Program-made: the position numbers and the translations under genes
Shown: in pieces, positions 30,876 to 41,770 of the stretch
Numbering within the stretch: the first letter of the stretch is position 1
Layout: the number at the start of each line of letters is the position of its first letter
The notes under the pieces: model-generated
The model's input: the letters and a program-made list of their open reading frames with translations, nothing else
The model's database searches: none
Told to the model about the DNA's origin: nothing
Origin: Melastoma dodecandrum
Lineage: Eukaryota; Streptophyta; Magnoliopsida; Myrtales; Melastomataceae
Assembly (NCBI GenBank): GCA_029817715.1
Contig: JARUPY010000130.1
Location: forward strand, 287,992 to 351,991
Length of the DNA stretch: 64,000 bases
Direction: 5' to 3'

Positions 30876-31698
30876 GCTCGAAAAGAGAAGTACCTTCACG
30901 TTATTGGAGTGGACGAGTTGATTTTTCAGCTCGAGTCCGGGAACTCGAGAAAACTTAAGGCCCAACTACCTTACTTTTTTACTTTTTGTCCCCTGATATG
31001 GAAAACTAGATTCCCAAGTGCATCTTCCATATCTGAAACCAAATAATAATATGCTCTGAAATCAATAAAGGTCGACGATCATACATTACAAACAATCAGA
31101 TTAAAAAATGTTAGATGCATACCTTTAATGCAAGTGGGGAATGTATTGGGGTTGGTGGTTGTGGACGGCGGCTGGGGATAGGTGGGGGTCAGACCTTCCG
31201 ATTTGAGTTTGTGAGACGATTTCGTCGGGGTTGGAGTAGGAATGTGATATGGGTAATGGGTAGGATGGAAAAAAAAGTGGAATAGAGGTCGGGTCGGGAT
31301 GAGGTTGGGGGATTGGTGAGTTGTGTGGGGTTAGGATGGTCGGAGAGCTGTAATCTAGGGAGTGGTGGTCAACATGCTCCTTGAGGAGGGGTGGAGTAAC
31401 GGTTAGGGCTGATGGTAGTGTGGGGGGTAAATTAGGGTACCTCCGACTTGGGGAAAATGAAGAAATAAGGGATTTAGATCCGTTTGATTTGTGGAAAATG
31501 GCTTCGACGGTGGTGGTGACGGTGTTAAAAGACATGTCAGCACCACATATGCGTTCGTTAGTGGGGACGGGTAACGGAGGCCAAAATATATTTAACATCC
31601 CAAGATTGGGATATAGAATGATATTTTTGAAAAGTTAGGATAAATCGAATAAAAGTGAAAAACTTTAGGTTATAATTACAAATTTGGCCTTTAGTTTT

Positions 31699-34600
31699 TG
31701 ATAAGTTTGCACATGTATTTTAGATTTTTTCCGTAGGTTTGTTCCTAATTAATGTTAGTATGTAGAATAATTTGTTCAATTGTGTACGCGCGCCCTCCGG
31801 CCTAGTACGCGCGTGGCGGTTCGGACAACCCGAGGATCCGAGCCTGCTTCCCAAGGCCCAACCGGTCGACGTCACAACTCGAACGTCGGACGCCGCGGAA
31901 GAAAATTGGGTTGGGCCCTCCTTTGGTTCCCGAATGGGTCTGCGGGGTATTTCGCCAATCGTCTCCAATTCTTTGAAGGCGACGGGTGAAAGGCTGCGTT
32001 AAGGCCTCATTTGCGAGCTTTTGGGAGGATTCAGGGAGTGGCTAGTGTCACCGTTACCCATCTAAAATGGCTCCGTAAAATTATTGTCGTTTAACGTAGG
32101 TGAACTATATGGAGTCGTCACAGACTTAGTTTTGAAAACTGATTTAAGTAGGAAAACCAGAGTAGGATTCGGGGATTCCTATTTACTAACTCTTACATTC
32201 TAACATGCGAAAACTGAGGTGGCGTTTACTCCAAAAGATTTGCTTTTGTTTAGCGGGCGTTGGACCCGATCCGACTTCGGACTCATGTCAATGTTTTACG
32301 GGCATTGGTCCCGATTTGGGCTTTGGACCCGAACTCATGTTGGTTGTTTAAGAAAACCATCAAACATGTGGCAACAATCATAATGGGCCTACAGCGCACT
32401 CATCCACATCCATTAATTTAGATAAAAGGGACAGGGAAGGGCAGTGACTGCGGGTCTATGCACTTGGGCTCGCAGCCCATTACAGGTGGATTTAAAAATA
32501 ATTCGGGGAGGCCCGCACCTCCCCTTATACCTTAGATGAAGGTTGAGGCCGCTTTGTTGTCTTGACATCGTGATTTTTTCGCACGTGGAAAGATCCACGC
32601 GGTTTGATACACGCGCCTTCAGTAAATTTTCGAAAGTTTGGTGTCGATCTCTCCGAAATTGCGTGTTCAGTGTACATTTAAAATAAAATACAAGTGTGCA
32701 TTACTATGGGGTAAAAAATGTAAAGATCCAACCATATATTAAATAAATAGATCAATGACAAGCATGTTTGTCAAATATCACACAAATCCAACGATGTAAT
32801 TACGATTTATGCGGCCACAAAATAAAACGAGTATGATGATGCGAATGCAGCGTACACAGGTCTGGAAAATAGACCATAACTTCACCTATGATTATCCGAT
32901 CTAAGTAAAATTAAAACCCACAAATTCAGATCTTAATGAAGAATTCGCATGCCGAATTTCACCAAAATCCAACGGTGGGACCTCCTGAGATCAAGGGAGA
33001 AGCGCAGCTATTCGCAGAAACAGGACAGCCCTCATTTGCAACATTGTTCCCGTCATATCTCAGTCATTGATCTTTCGATCGAAACAAAAAATGACTTCAC
33101 AGATTATGAAATAAGAAAGCTACATATCAAGTTTTAGCAAAATCTAACGGTGGATTCCCGACTTATGCAAGCACAAAGTCGGGCGTCCATGCAGGTTTCC
33201 TCGATTCCAGCAAATAAAGGCTTTAAATAAAAATATGAAACACAGCGTACATACAAGATAAATATATGCACGATATGTCATGATGACCATGCTTAAACGA
33301 AGGACATGTCCATCAAATTTGGTGATGATCTAACGGTGAAATCGTTCAGCAACTCGCAAAGAACGGGGTTGCGACCTACAGCAAGTTCAGCTCTGTAGAT
33401 GCTCTATTCATCGATTCGTGTCCAAATTGACCAGAAACTCCAGTGGTGTATATGACCTTCTTAAAGTTTAATTTGTTTCTAAAAATTTTGGAGACAATCC
33501 AACGGTTGGATCTCTTGAAATCTCCTTCGAAGCGAGACTTAAGTAAGAAGATCGGCTGCAAACTGCACGTACGTCCTTCGCTTCGAGGAATTTATCCCAG
33601 TCCTTGACCGCCGTAAAAATATGATAAAAATTATTTCAAGACCGTCGCTCATTGAGGATCATGGTCTGTAGGAGTCGAGGTCAGCCAACGAGCATAACCC
33701 CTTCGAAAAGTCCTGTCTTTGGAGTTATAATGATGACAGACGGCGAAATGGGAAACCCACCGTTTCCATGCTATTCATAGACCTGAAATCAGCCCTCCAA
33801 GCTATAGTATAGCTTTGGGAGTTAGGAAAAAGACGGACACATGTTTTGAAAGTGATTTGGACAACAAACAAGGACTATGCATGAGTAGCAAACGGGTCTC
33901 AATCGCAAACAACGTTTATGGCTTTAATGCGTACACTTGCCTACGAGAATGAATGGTTCTCAGCCTAAGAAGCTTCAAACAACTTTAGAAAGATGTGTAT
34001 TTATGTAAGGAAGAGATATCACCTAGTTTCACCGCATTCCGATGCCGGACGAAAAAGTTACAGCCCACCAACCGACTCCCCTGCATTCTGGCTGAGAATA
34101 TTCTTTGTCCGTCGGGGCTCGGTTCGCATTTCCTCCGTCACATGTGACAAGTTAGACAAGAAAAGAACGTGGTCAGCGATGTCTTATAATGTAAGAGAAG
34201 TTGAATGAGAACCGATAAGAGAGTTAGAAGCTCACCGAGGAGTTGTCTCGCCCCGGGATTGCCTGGGGATGAAGAAGGATGCCAGGGAGTCCATTAGAAG
34301 GCTGCCTTGGAGCACCATGCTTGGGTTATGACTGTGGAAGGAGGCGGTGTCGTTGAAGAGAAGGGTGTCGGCTGGATGGGAGGCTTTGGCTCGTCAGCAC
34401 TGGAGAGATGGAGTCCTTGGCTCCGGTTTTTGTGTGTACATCGGGAGGAATTGGCCTCCGATTCCCCCGAGGGGGTGGAGAGTCTCCGAAAGGTGCTTGG
34501 AGGGGGTGAGTCATTGGCTTCGGCTTTTGTGTGTATGTTGGGAGGTGTTGCCCTCGGTTTCGGTGTGTATGGAGTAATTTTCCTCCGGTTTCCCAAAGGA

Positions 34601-34750
34601 GGAGTTGGCCTCCGGTTCCCAGAGGGGAAGAGGAACGTCCGTGAGGAGATGTATGATCGTTCTGAAATTTTATATTATTATTATTATTATTTAAAATTTG
34701 GGATATTACAAATTGCACTTAGTATCAAAACTCTCAAATTAGATTGAGAA
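31699..34750. repeat. degenerate LTR-retrotransposon DNA, with diverged about 175-bp repeats
   Basis: The segment around 32095-32180 (GGAGTCGTCAC ... AAACCAGAGTAGGATTCGGG) resembles untranslated DNA of Tat/Ogre elements. From about 32780 to 33500 the motif ATCCAACGGTGG recurs in diverged form (near 32788, 32967, 33138, 33325, 33495), spaced 170-190 bp. Near 34700 GGGATATTACA is followed by CTTAGTATCAAA, like an LTR end and a decayed initiator-Met primer site. No coding region is left. Boundaries and family are uncertain. Confidence 0.35.
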
Positions 34751-34965
34751 ATTCGTTGTTCGAACGTAAATTTTGCTTTATAAAATAACTCGCGGTTCGA
34801 AATAGCGAGTTCAGGCTAAGTTTTGACTTTTTTTTAAGAGAAAGTCATGATTATAAATAGTGAGTTTTTTATAAAACATAATTCGCAGCGATTATCCTAT
34901 TTATTTAAAAATTATTACATGGACTAACGCATAACAATGCTAATATTTTCGATGTTATCCAGAAG

Positions 34966-35721
34966 TAGGGGTGAGCATTCGGACCGGGCTCGGATATCCG
35001 AGTCCGAAATTCACTCAAGTCCGAACTTCCGAATTCTTTTTTTTTAAGTCCGAGTCCAAGTCCGATTTTATATAATTCCGAACTTCCGAGTCCGAAATTA
35101 ATTCGGACTCGGAATTCGGATAATCCGAAATTTCCGAACTTCGGATTGTGAATAAGTGCTACACATTTTGAATTGGAAAAAGAATACCTTCCAACCACAT
35201 CCAACAAAAAGATGCAACATCCTAAGCCGATGCAACAATACTCCAAGCTTAAGATTAAAACTAGTCTAAAATTTGATGTCCACGTTAGATTAATAACGAT
35301 TCTCATAACGATAATAATTGCAAAGTTAGATAAAAAAGAGCAAGAGAAGCCACTTGAAAGCATCTTCTATAAGTCTTCATTCTTGAATCCTTCAAATGTC
35401 CTCAAAATTCGAATACGCTTTCATACCCATGTTTTCAAAATCTACAATTCAAATTAAGTAACGTTAGTCCAAAAAATAATACCAAAATCTACAATTTAAA
35501 TTCGAAATGATATTTGTTGACACAACAAATATAACTAAAATTTCGGATATTCGGATATCCGAAATATTTTTTTAAAATTCCAAGTCCGAGTCCGTTTCCG
35601 AAATTTCATTTCAAATATATCCGAATCCGAGTCCGAAATTATAAATGTCCGAATCCGAGTCCGAAAAAAAAATCGAATATCGGACTCGGATATCGGAAAT
35701 CGGATATTTTGCTCACCCCTA
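34966..35721. mobile_element. non-autonomous hAT element (756 bp)
   Basis: It starts TAGGGGTGAGCA and ends with the inverse (TTTTGCTCACCCCTA). It is flanked by a perfect 8-bp duplication TCCAGAAG (34958-34965 and 35722-35729), the hAT signature. Subterminal arrays of TCGGATATCCGAGTCCGAA in both orientations fill about 100-150 bp at each end and are probably transposase binding sites. The dead hAT element at 58552 has the same ends. Confidence 0.88.
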
Positions 35722-35729
35722 TCCAGAAG

Positions 35730-36429
35730 TGAACGGGTCGATAATGGTCAATGATCTCCAAGTCTTCTGATATAGTTTTTAGGAAATGTGGCCTAAATTA
35801 AGTAGTAATGAGCTTAAATTTAGCCAAACCTCAAATTGTATTTATCAATATGAAGTTCTTTATCAGCGACTGTGTTACTTATTATTATTTTAAGACAATC
35901 ATATAAACTCAAATCCTTTTTTCGTCTAATTAAAAATAAGAAGAAAAAAACACGTTTGCCGGGGGAAATAAAAGTTTTAATTGTTAAAATGTCGCTCAAA
36001 CAAACATCTCAACGAATGACGGCCACGTCCCCCAACCCCCTCCCTGTCCATACGATTTTGAATTTGATTACACGTGGTTCGGCCAATGGGCTATCCGCCC
36101 ACTCTACAATTGGGCCCTAATCGGGTTTCTTATACGAGTTCGGCCCATTAAGGAGGGCCCGGATCGGCCCACAATCTGAATTAACCAGATAATTTTTTTA
36201 AATCTCGTGTGGTTCGTGACGTTTAGAATAATTCAAAACATATTTATTATATTCCTAGTATGCTCCGACACCGTACGTTCCAAAATTTTTGCATAAATCC
36301 AAAAGTCCCCTGTTTCCTTGTCCCGACCGCGTTTTTTTTCCACTTCTTTGTCCTTGTAATAATCAGCCCAACCCCATCCTAACCAACCGGTTTCTGTTCA
36401 CTCCGATCCTGGTCCCCAGTCTCCGCTCC
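35730..36429. other. intergenic, promoter side of EXO70
   Basis: AT-rich spacer, then the likely promoter and 5' untranslated region of the EXO70 gene. The EXO70 frame is open upstream to 36289, but no family similarity is visible there. Confidence 0.5.
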
Positions 36430-38589
36430 ATGGCTGCGATGGCCTCGGAGCTCGAAGATCGAGCCACAGTATCCAAGCTCAAGCTGGCGCGCGATGACCT
36501 CAACGGCGTGCTCCAGGCGTCGAAGCACCTCGAGGGTAGCCTCAAAAAGACTGACACGAGGATGCACCTTGTCGGGAGGAGCCTCGCCTCGTCTTCGAAG
36601 AGGGTGGCACATATCCAGACCCTGTCGATGGCCAACAAGGCCCTCGACACACGCATCAACAGGGCTGTGACCCCCGCACTGTCCCTCCTCGAGACGTTCC
36701 GTAGTTTCGAGTCTCTCCAGGGTGAGATCATGTTGCTCTCCGAGGAGCTATCACGCCAGAAGCCTAACCATGACGCTGGTGGCTCTGTACACTTGGTCGG
36801 TTACGAGGACGACCGTCTCCGTGTGCTGGCGAAATATGTCGACTGTGTCAACAGGATGAAGGAAGCGATTGGCTCGATCATTAGAGAAGGTGAGCCGACT
36901 ATCCTGAAACTCCAGGAGGCGGTCGAGTTCCTGAGCAGGACAAAGGCGACCGATCAATTCAGGGCGCATAGGCTGACGGAGACGCTAGTGACACTGAACG
37001 CCTTGTACGAGACTGAGGTCGACAAGATGAGGTTTGATGGGTTGTTAGACGAGTCGTTGCTGCGATTACAGGACGAGTTTGAGTGTTTGCTGCATCGATT
37101 GAAGCATAGGAACATAAGGTCTGTGATCAAACACGAAGATGGATCAGGAAATCATGAAGAGGATCAATATAGGATGGCTATTGTTGATATGAAAATGGCG
37201 AAAGAGAAGCATGGCGATTTAGGATCGAACGAGGAGGTGGAGGTTCTTCGAAGGATTTCGGCTGCTTTAGCAGGAAATGATTGTTTAGATATTTGCATCG
37301 ACATCTTCGTCAAGGTGAGATACAGACGGGCCGCGAAAGCACTGATGAGACTCAACCCAGAGTACCTGAGGACGTACACCCCTGAGGAGATCGACGAGAT
37401 GGAATGGGAGACTCTGGAGATGGCGATCACCCTCTGGATCCAGCACTTTGAGCTCGCCCTAAAGAATGTGTTTGTTTCAGAGAAGCAGCTCAGCAATCGC
37501 GTAATGGGAGGAGTAATGGATGGATTAGTCTGGCTGGAGTGCTTTGTCAAGATTGCTGACAAGATCATGGCCGTGTTCTTCAGGTTTGGTGAAGGTGTTG
37601 CTCGCGGCACAAAGGAGCGCCCGGAGAAGCTGTTCAAGCTCCTTGACATGTTTGATGCCCTGGAACGGATCAAACCTGAGTTCTCCCTCGTGTTTGAGGG
37701 TGAGTCAGGGCGAGACATCTGCACCCGGTTCCGGGAGCTTGAGAAGCTCCTTGTGCACGCGGGCAGCAAGGTATTGTGGGAGTTTGGCCTGCAGATCGAG
37801 GGGGATTCCGATGGCCTGCCCCCTCCGTCGGATGGCTCTGTCCCCAAACTGGTCCGATACGCCATCAACTACCTCAAGTACCTCGTCACCGACACTTACT
37901 GTGCCCCAATGACCAGAGTCCTGAGGACCGAACAAACCTGGAAGACAGGGATCCAATCCAAGTCCGAGCCAGACAAAGAGCTCCTAAGAGACGCGGTCTC
38001 AAACATGATGGAGGCGCTGCAGAGGAATGTGGAATCAAAGAGGTCGCGGTACAAGGACAAGGCCCTGGCTAACGTGTTCGCAATGAACACCTACTGGTAC
38101 ATTTACATGAGGACGAGGAACACCGAGCTCGGGAAGCTGCTGGGTGACAAATACATGAAAAAGCGATACAAGGTGGCGGCAGAAGAAGCCGCATACCTCT
38201 ACCAGAAGCAGTCCTGGAGACCCATCGCGAAGATCCTCGACCAACCAAATCCAACACGGAACACGGCCGAGGACAGGGCAGAGGGATTCGTGAAGGCTTT
38301 CGAGGAGATGGCAGGGAAACACAGGAGAGTGTACGTGATCCAGGAAGAGGACCTTCGAGAGCAGATGAAGGAGGCGACAGTGAAGGTGGTCGTCCCTGTC
38401 GTGGTTGAGTTCGTGAAGTCCCACGGCGCGGTCCTGCCACGGAGCTACGGGGACGGGGACTCCGTGGGGAACACGATAAGGGAGGTGTTCGACGCCTGCG
38501 GCAAGATCAAACGGAATAACAGGGAAGGGAAAGAGGAGAACAGTTCGAGCATGAGCGGGATTCGTCGATCCAGATCGGACGTTTCGTGA
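36430..38589 (+). CDS. exocyst subunit EXO70 family protein
   Basis: A single exon of 719 codons. I chose the ATG at 36430 (MAAMASELED), because the upstream open part is low-complexity. EXO70 tethers secretory vesicles to the plasma membrane as part of the eight-subunit exocyst and binds membrane phosphoinositides through its C-terminus. The N-terminal third is helical coiled coil; the EXO70 C-terminal domain runs from about residue 300 to 690 and includes FFRFGEGVARG, KLFKLLDMFDALERIKPEFS, CTRFRELEKLL and MNTYWYIYMRTRNTELGKLL. The tail is basic and serine-rich. Plants have many EXO70 paralogues, most of them intronless like this one; I do not assign the subclade. The frame is intact and GC-rich. 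Confidence 0.9.
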   Translation: MAAMASELEDRATVSKLKLARDDLNGVLQASKHLEGSLKKTDTRMHLVGRSLASSSKRVAHIQTLSMANKALDTRINRAVTPALSLLETFRSFESLQGEIMLLSEELSRQKPNHDAGGSVHLVGYEDDRLRVLAKYVDCVNRMKEAIGSIIREGEPTILKLQEAVEFLSRTKATDQFRAHRLTETLVTLNALYETEVDKMRFDGLLDESLLRLQDEFECLLHRLKHRNIRSVIKHEDGSGNHEEDQYRMAIVDMKMAKEKHGDLGSNEEVEVLRRISAALAGNDCLDICIDIFVKVRYRRAAKALMRLNPEYLRTYTPEEIDEMEWETLEMAITLWIQHFELALKNVFVSEKQLSNRVMGGVMDGLVWLECFVKIADKIMAVFFRFGEGVARGTKERPEKLFKLLDMFDALERIKPEFSLVFEGESGRDICTRFRELEKLLVHAGSKVLWEFGLQIEGDSDGLPPPSDGSVPKLVRYAINYLKYLVTDTYCAPMTRVLRTEQTWKTGIQSKSEPDKELLRDAVSNMMEALQRNVESKRSRYKDKALANVFAMNTYWYIYMRTRNTELGKLLGDKYMKKRYKVAAEEAAYLYQKQSWRPIAKILDQPNPTRNTAEDRAEGFVKAFEEMAGKHRRVYVIQEEDLREQMKEATVKVVVPVVVEFVKSHGAVLPRSYGDGDSVGNTIREVFDACGKIKRNNREGKEENSSSMSGIRRSRSDVS

Positions 38590-38833
38590 ATTTGTATTAT
38601 ACGCAGTCGAAACATTTCGTGTCTAAAACTATTTCATTGATCATCAAGGAAAACGCTGACAACCTTGGAACGGACCAAACCAACGGAGGAATTATTCCCC
38701 ATCTGTACCAAGAATCTTCTCCTTCCGCACTTTCTCTCCACAAACACCACCCACCCTCCCTATTTGGGGACTCTTCCACGCCACGACCTTTTTGAGGGAG
38801 GAAGAAGAAGTAGACGAGGGCGAGGACGAGGAC

Positions 38834-40639
38834 ATGGCCTCAGACGACGACCGCGATCGTGACAGCCTCCCATTCGTAGACTTCCCGGACGACGTCCAGC
38901 TCTCCATCCTCTCCTTCCTTCCCCCTTCTCAGCTCGCCATCTTCTGCTGCACCTCCAAGCGCTTCTACTCCCTCTACTCCTCCCCAGACTCCCCCCTCTG
39001 GTCCTCCCTCTGCCGCCGAAGGTTCTCCCCCATCACCCGCCTCGACGGTTGGGGTCGCGGCCTGATCCCCTCCAAGCTCCTCTACTCCGCCCTCTCCGAC
39101 CTCGATTCGCTTACCGGCTTCTGGCGTCCCTGCGGCAACGGAGATGGCCTCGTCGATGCCCATGTCCCTTCCTTGCTGCTCGTCGAGTGGGGTCCCTCGT
39201 TCCTACTCGGATCTAGGGTCTATCCGTCCCGGGAGGGAAGTTACGACGTCGTCAAGTCCCCTTTCCTGTGGATGTTCCTCTCCGAGAGGGGCCGGAGGTT
39301 GAGTTTCGTGGATACCAAGGGGAGGGGAATCGATCCCGAGAAGGCGTTCATGGATCTGGTGGACGGGGAATCGGGATTGGTGGCTGTGAATGTTTCTTCA
39401 TTGGGGTGTAAGCATTTGCTGGTGGAGGATTCGGAGGAGCCGGCACGGAGGAGTGATGGCATTAGTAGTAGTGGGAGTTCGAGTGGGGGAAGCTTTGTTG
39501 GGGATGATGGGGAGGAGGGTAGCGGGGATGATGTTGCTGAGGCGATGGCTGGCTCGCTGGATTTGTATATGAAGGAGATGTATCAGCATTTCGCGAACAG
39601 GATGAGCCCGGGCAGTAGAGGTGTGTGGAGGCGACAGAGGAGGAGGGAGAGGGAGAGGAAAAAAAAGAGATTCGATGAGCTGCATTTTGTGAGGGTCGAA
39701 AATTGCTCGCCCGTGGTGTCTCGACCTTTCCAGGGGTTGTGGAAGGTACCTGTCGTTGACGTCTCAAAGAAAGTTCTTTACTTTTATTGGTTGGTTATCT
39801 GGGACCTATCCTTTCCATGACTGATTGAGGATTTCTAGCATGCCTGTTTATCAATTTTTGTCATGGAGTGTGATTTAAGTGGCATTGCTCGCTTGGTCAT
39901 GTGTCTGGTGTTTGCATTGAGCTGATGCAATTCTCGTCTCTATTGAAGGAGATAATATATCCAAGCCACCCATTAGGACATCCAATAATTGGCTTGCTGT
40001 TTATTTTGGTAATGTAGATTCATCAATGTAACACGGGTATTGTATTCTATTTCTCAGTAAGCAATTGTTGAAATTTGGTGGGATGATTAGTTTAGTTACT
40101 ACTGTGTTACGATTACTTTGGATATGAAGAAAATTTGCACTATGATCCATATGTCTGTGCCTTTGCTCATGTGTGCTGTTTGTTGGTTACTTCTACAGGG
40201 GATGAGCAGTAATTTGAAGTTGGGATTTTATCTCGTGACTTACGATGATTTTGGGCAAGTCGCATGCCACAAGGTTGGGGAACCAAACAGCTCTTCCCCC
40301 GGGTTCACCCCTGTTCTTTGGATAGCAGCACCAACTTCTCAGGAGTTGAAATTTTCTTCTGAGGAAGCTCATTTCTCCGATAGTTGGACAAACCTCCCTC
40401 TGTTGATGTTGCCAAACAATCCTCAAAACCATCCCCTGGTTGAAAATGAGGTAGTCTGTCACGTTTTGCCAGTAAACGCTCCCAATAACGCCGTCCTTCC
40501 TATTATGGATGGAAAGATGTGGCAGCATATGGATGGAACTCTTGGCTTTGGGTTCCTTAAGGATAGTCTCATCATTGACCTGAAGCACGTGACTCAAGAT
40601 GGTAGTCTGCTTGATTTGGTAACAAGTCCTGGCGATTGA
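38834..40639 (+). CDS. F-box protein, At3g12350-like
   Basis: Two exons: 38834-39745 and 40199-40639, with a GTACCT/CTACAG intron at a codon boundary (LWK then GMSS), giving 450 residues. The start MASDDD is where the family begins; an in-frame ATG at 38792 would add 14 acidic residues. The F-box is at about residues 12-55 (FVDFPDDVQLSILSFLPPSQL). After it come WGPSFLLGSRV, an acidic serine-rich linker, a basic stretch (RRQRRRERERKKKR) and a C-terminal domain ending FGFLKDSLIIDLKH. F-box proteins usually pick substrates for SCF ubiquitin ligases; the target is unknown. The gene starts only 245 bp after the EXO70 stop on the same strand. Confidence 0.85.
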
Positions 40640-41201
40640 ATCGCAGGCGGGCTCTCAGAAACACTACGGCAATAGCTCATTGCTTGACCATGTATCCCTT
40701 CCAGCAGTTTTGTACAGCAATAGGTAGAGACTGGGACTGTTGAGTGTAAAAACGCGGTGGCTGTTGTTCTGAAGATTTCAAGGTATCACGTTTATGTTTG
40801 GGTTCATTATAGTTTCAATGATTCACATCCAGAGGGGTTCTGACCATCTCCTTCGTCTGGTTCACTTACATGTGCCCATATTTGTCGAGCAGAAGGGAAA
40901 GGCTAGTAGAAGTAATGGAAACAGGGACGGAAAGAGCGAGCATGAGCATGTTTGCTCGGAGCGGCCGAAAACGATGGTATGTGGTTCCGTCGGTGAAAAG
41001 GAACGGGGAAGCTCACTCTGCGGAGATACTCGACGAAGAAGAAAGAGTCCTCGACCCAGAGCCGAAGTGGCAGCATCATTATCGGCGGAGGAAGAGTTGT
41101 TGACGATTTCAGCACTTGATTGTGAAAAATCCATATACTTTATGAAATAAACAGTGGAGACCAAAATCCAAATTATGGCTCGTTTGATGGCGTTATTAAA
41201 A
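40640..41201. other. intergenic after the F-box gene
   Basis: It probably holds the 3' untranslated region of the F-box gene. Overlapping open frames near 40794-41160 do not resemble any protein and look like chance. Confidence 0.45.
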
Positions 41202-41588
41202 GGTAAAATATTAATTTTATGACCTCAATTCTAAGTTAATTTTTTATTTTGTCCTTAACTTAATTTGTTATATAATTTTGTTACCAACTTTTATTTTTAT
41301 TTCTATTTTGGTCAATCATGAATTTCTTCTAGCGAAAGCCAAACAAGGCCTTAATAAAATCTAACACGTGCCTTATAATAGTGGAGTTGTGACATCTCAT
41401 TCATTCGTCACATAATCCACTTTATTCGTAATAGTCACCCCTCTATTAAGGTCTTATTTGACTTTCGCTAGAAGAAATTCATGATCGGTCAAAATAGAAA
41501 TAAAAACAAAAATTGGTGACAAAATTATATAATAAACTAAGTTAATGATAAAATAGAAAGTTAGCTTAAAGTTAGGCCATATTTTCTC
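41202..41588. mobile_element. Mutator-like MITE, second good copy
   Basis: The same family as 22294-22881, with the same left end (GGTAAAATATTAATTTTATG) and the same inner segment (TCTAGCGAAAGCCAAACAAG in inverted pairs). It is 387 bp long because the middle is shorter. It is flanked by a perfect 9-bp duplication TTATTAAAA (41193-41201 and 41589-41597). It ends about 180 bp before the CSA-like start codon, so it lies in or next to that gene's promoter. Confidence 0.85.
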
Positions 41589-41770
41589 TTATTAAAATAT
41601 TTAAAGTACGTGGCGCTGTTCTAACGATTCCACGTGTCGACCATGCGACTATGTGGGCCCAATCTAAAATCCAAAACCTTCGCTTCGCGGATTGACTTTC
41701 CGACCAATGATGTCATGTCATCCAACAAGATCTTGTCGGGAAAGTTTGATACGCTCGTCGGAGGCGGAGG

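Larger units (their letters stand above)
28549..31689. mobile_element. Mutator-like element with transposase remnants and captured sequences
   Basis: Inverted repeats of about 200 bp (28549-28750 and 31493-31689) share GGACAAATT/GGCCAAATTT ends and the inner GCCATTTTCC. The flanking 9-mers TTTAGTTCT (28540-28548) and TTTAGTTTT (31690-31698) match at 8 of 9 bases. Inside are N-terminal pieces of a MuDR-type transposase on the minus strand, a GRF-type zinc finger frame on the plus strand and a short copia piece. The inner edges of the inverted repeats contain proline- and glycine-coded runs from simple C- or G-rich DNA, which I do not treat as genes. Confidence 0.7.

Noticed and set aside
34294..34747. 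Open frames on both strands with repeated GNR/PP peptides
   Set aside because: Low-complexity repeats in degenerate LTR DNA; the two strands are equally open, as expected for repeat composition rather than for a gene.
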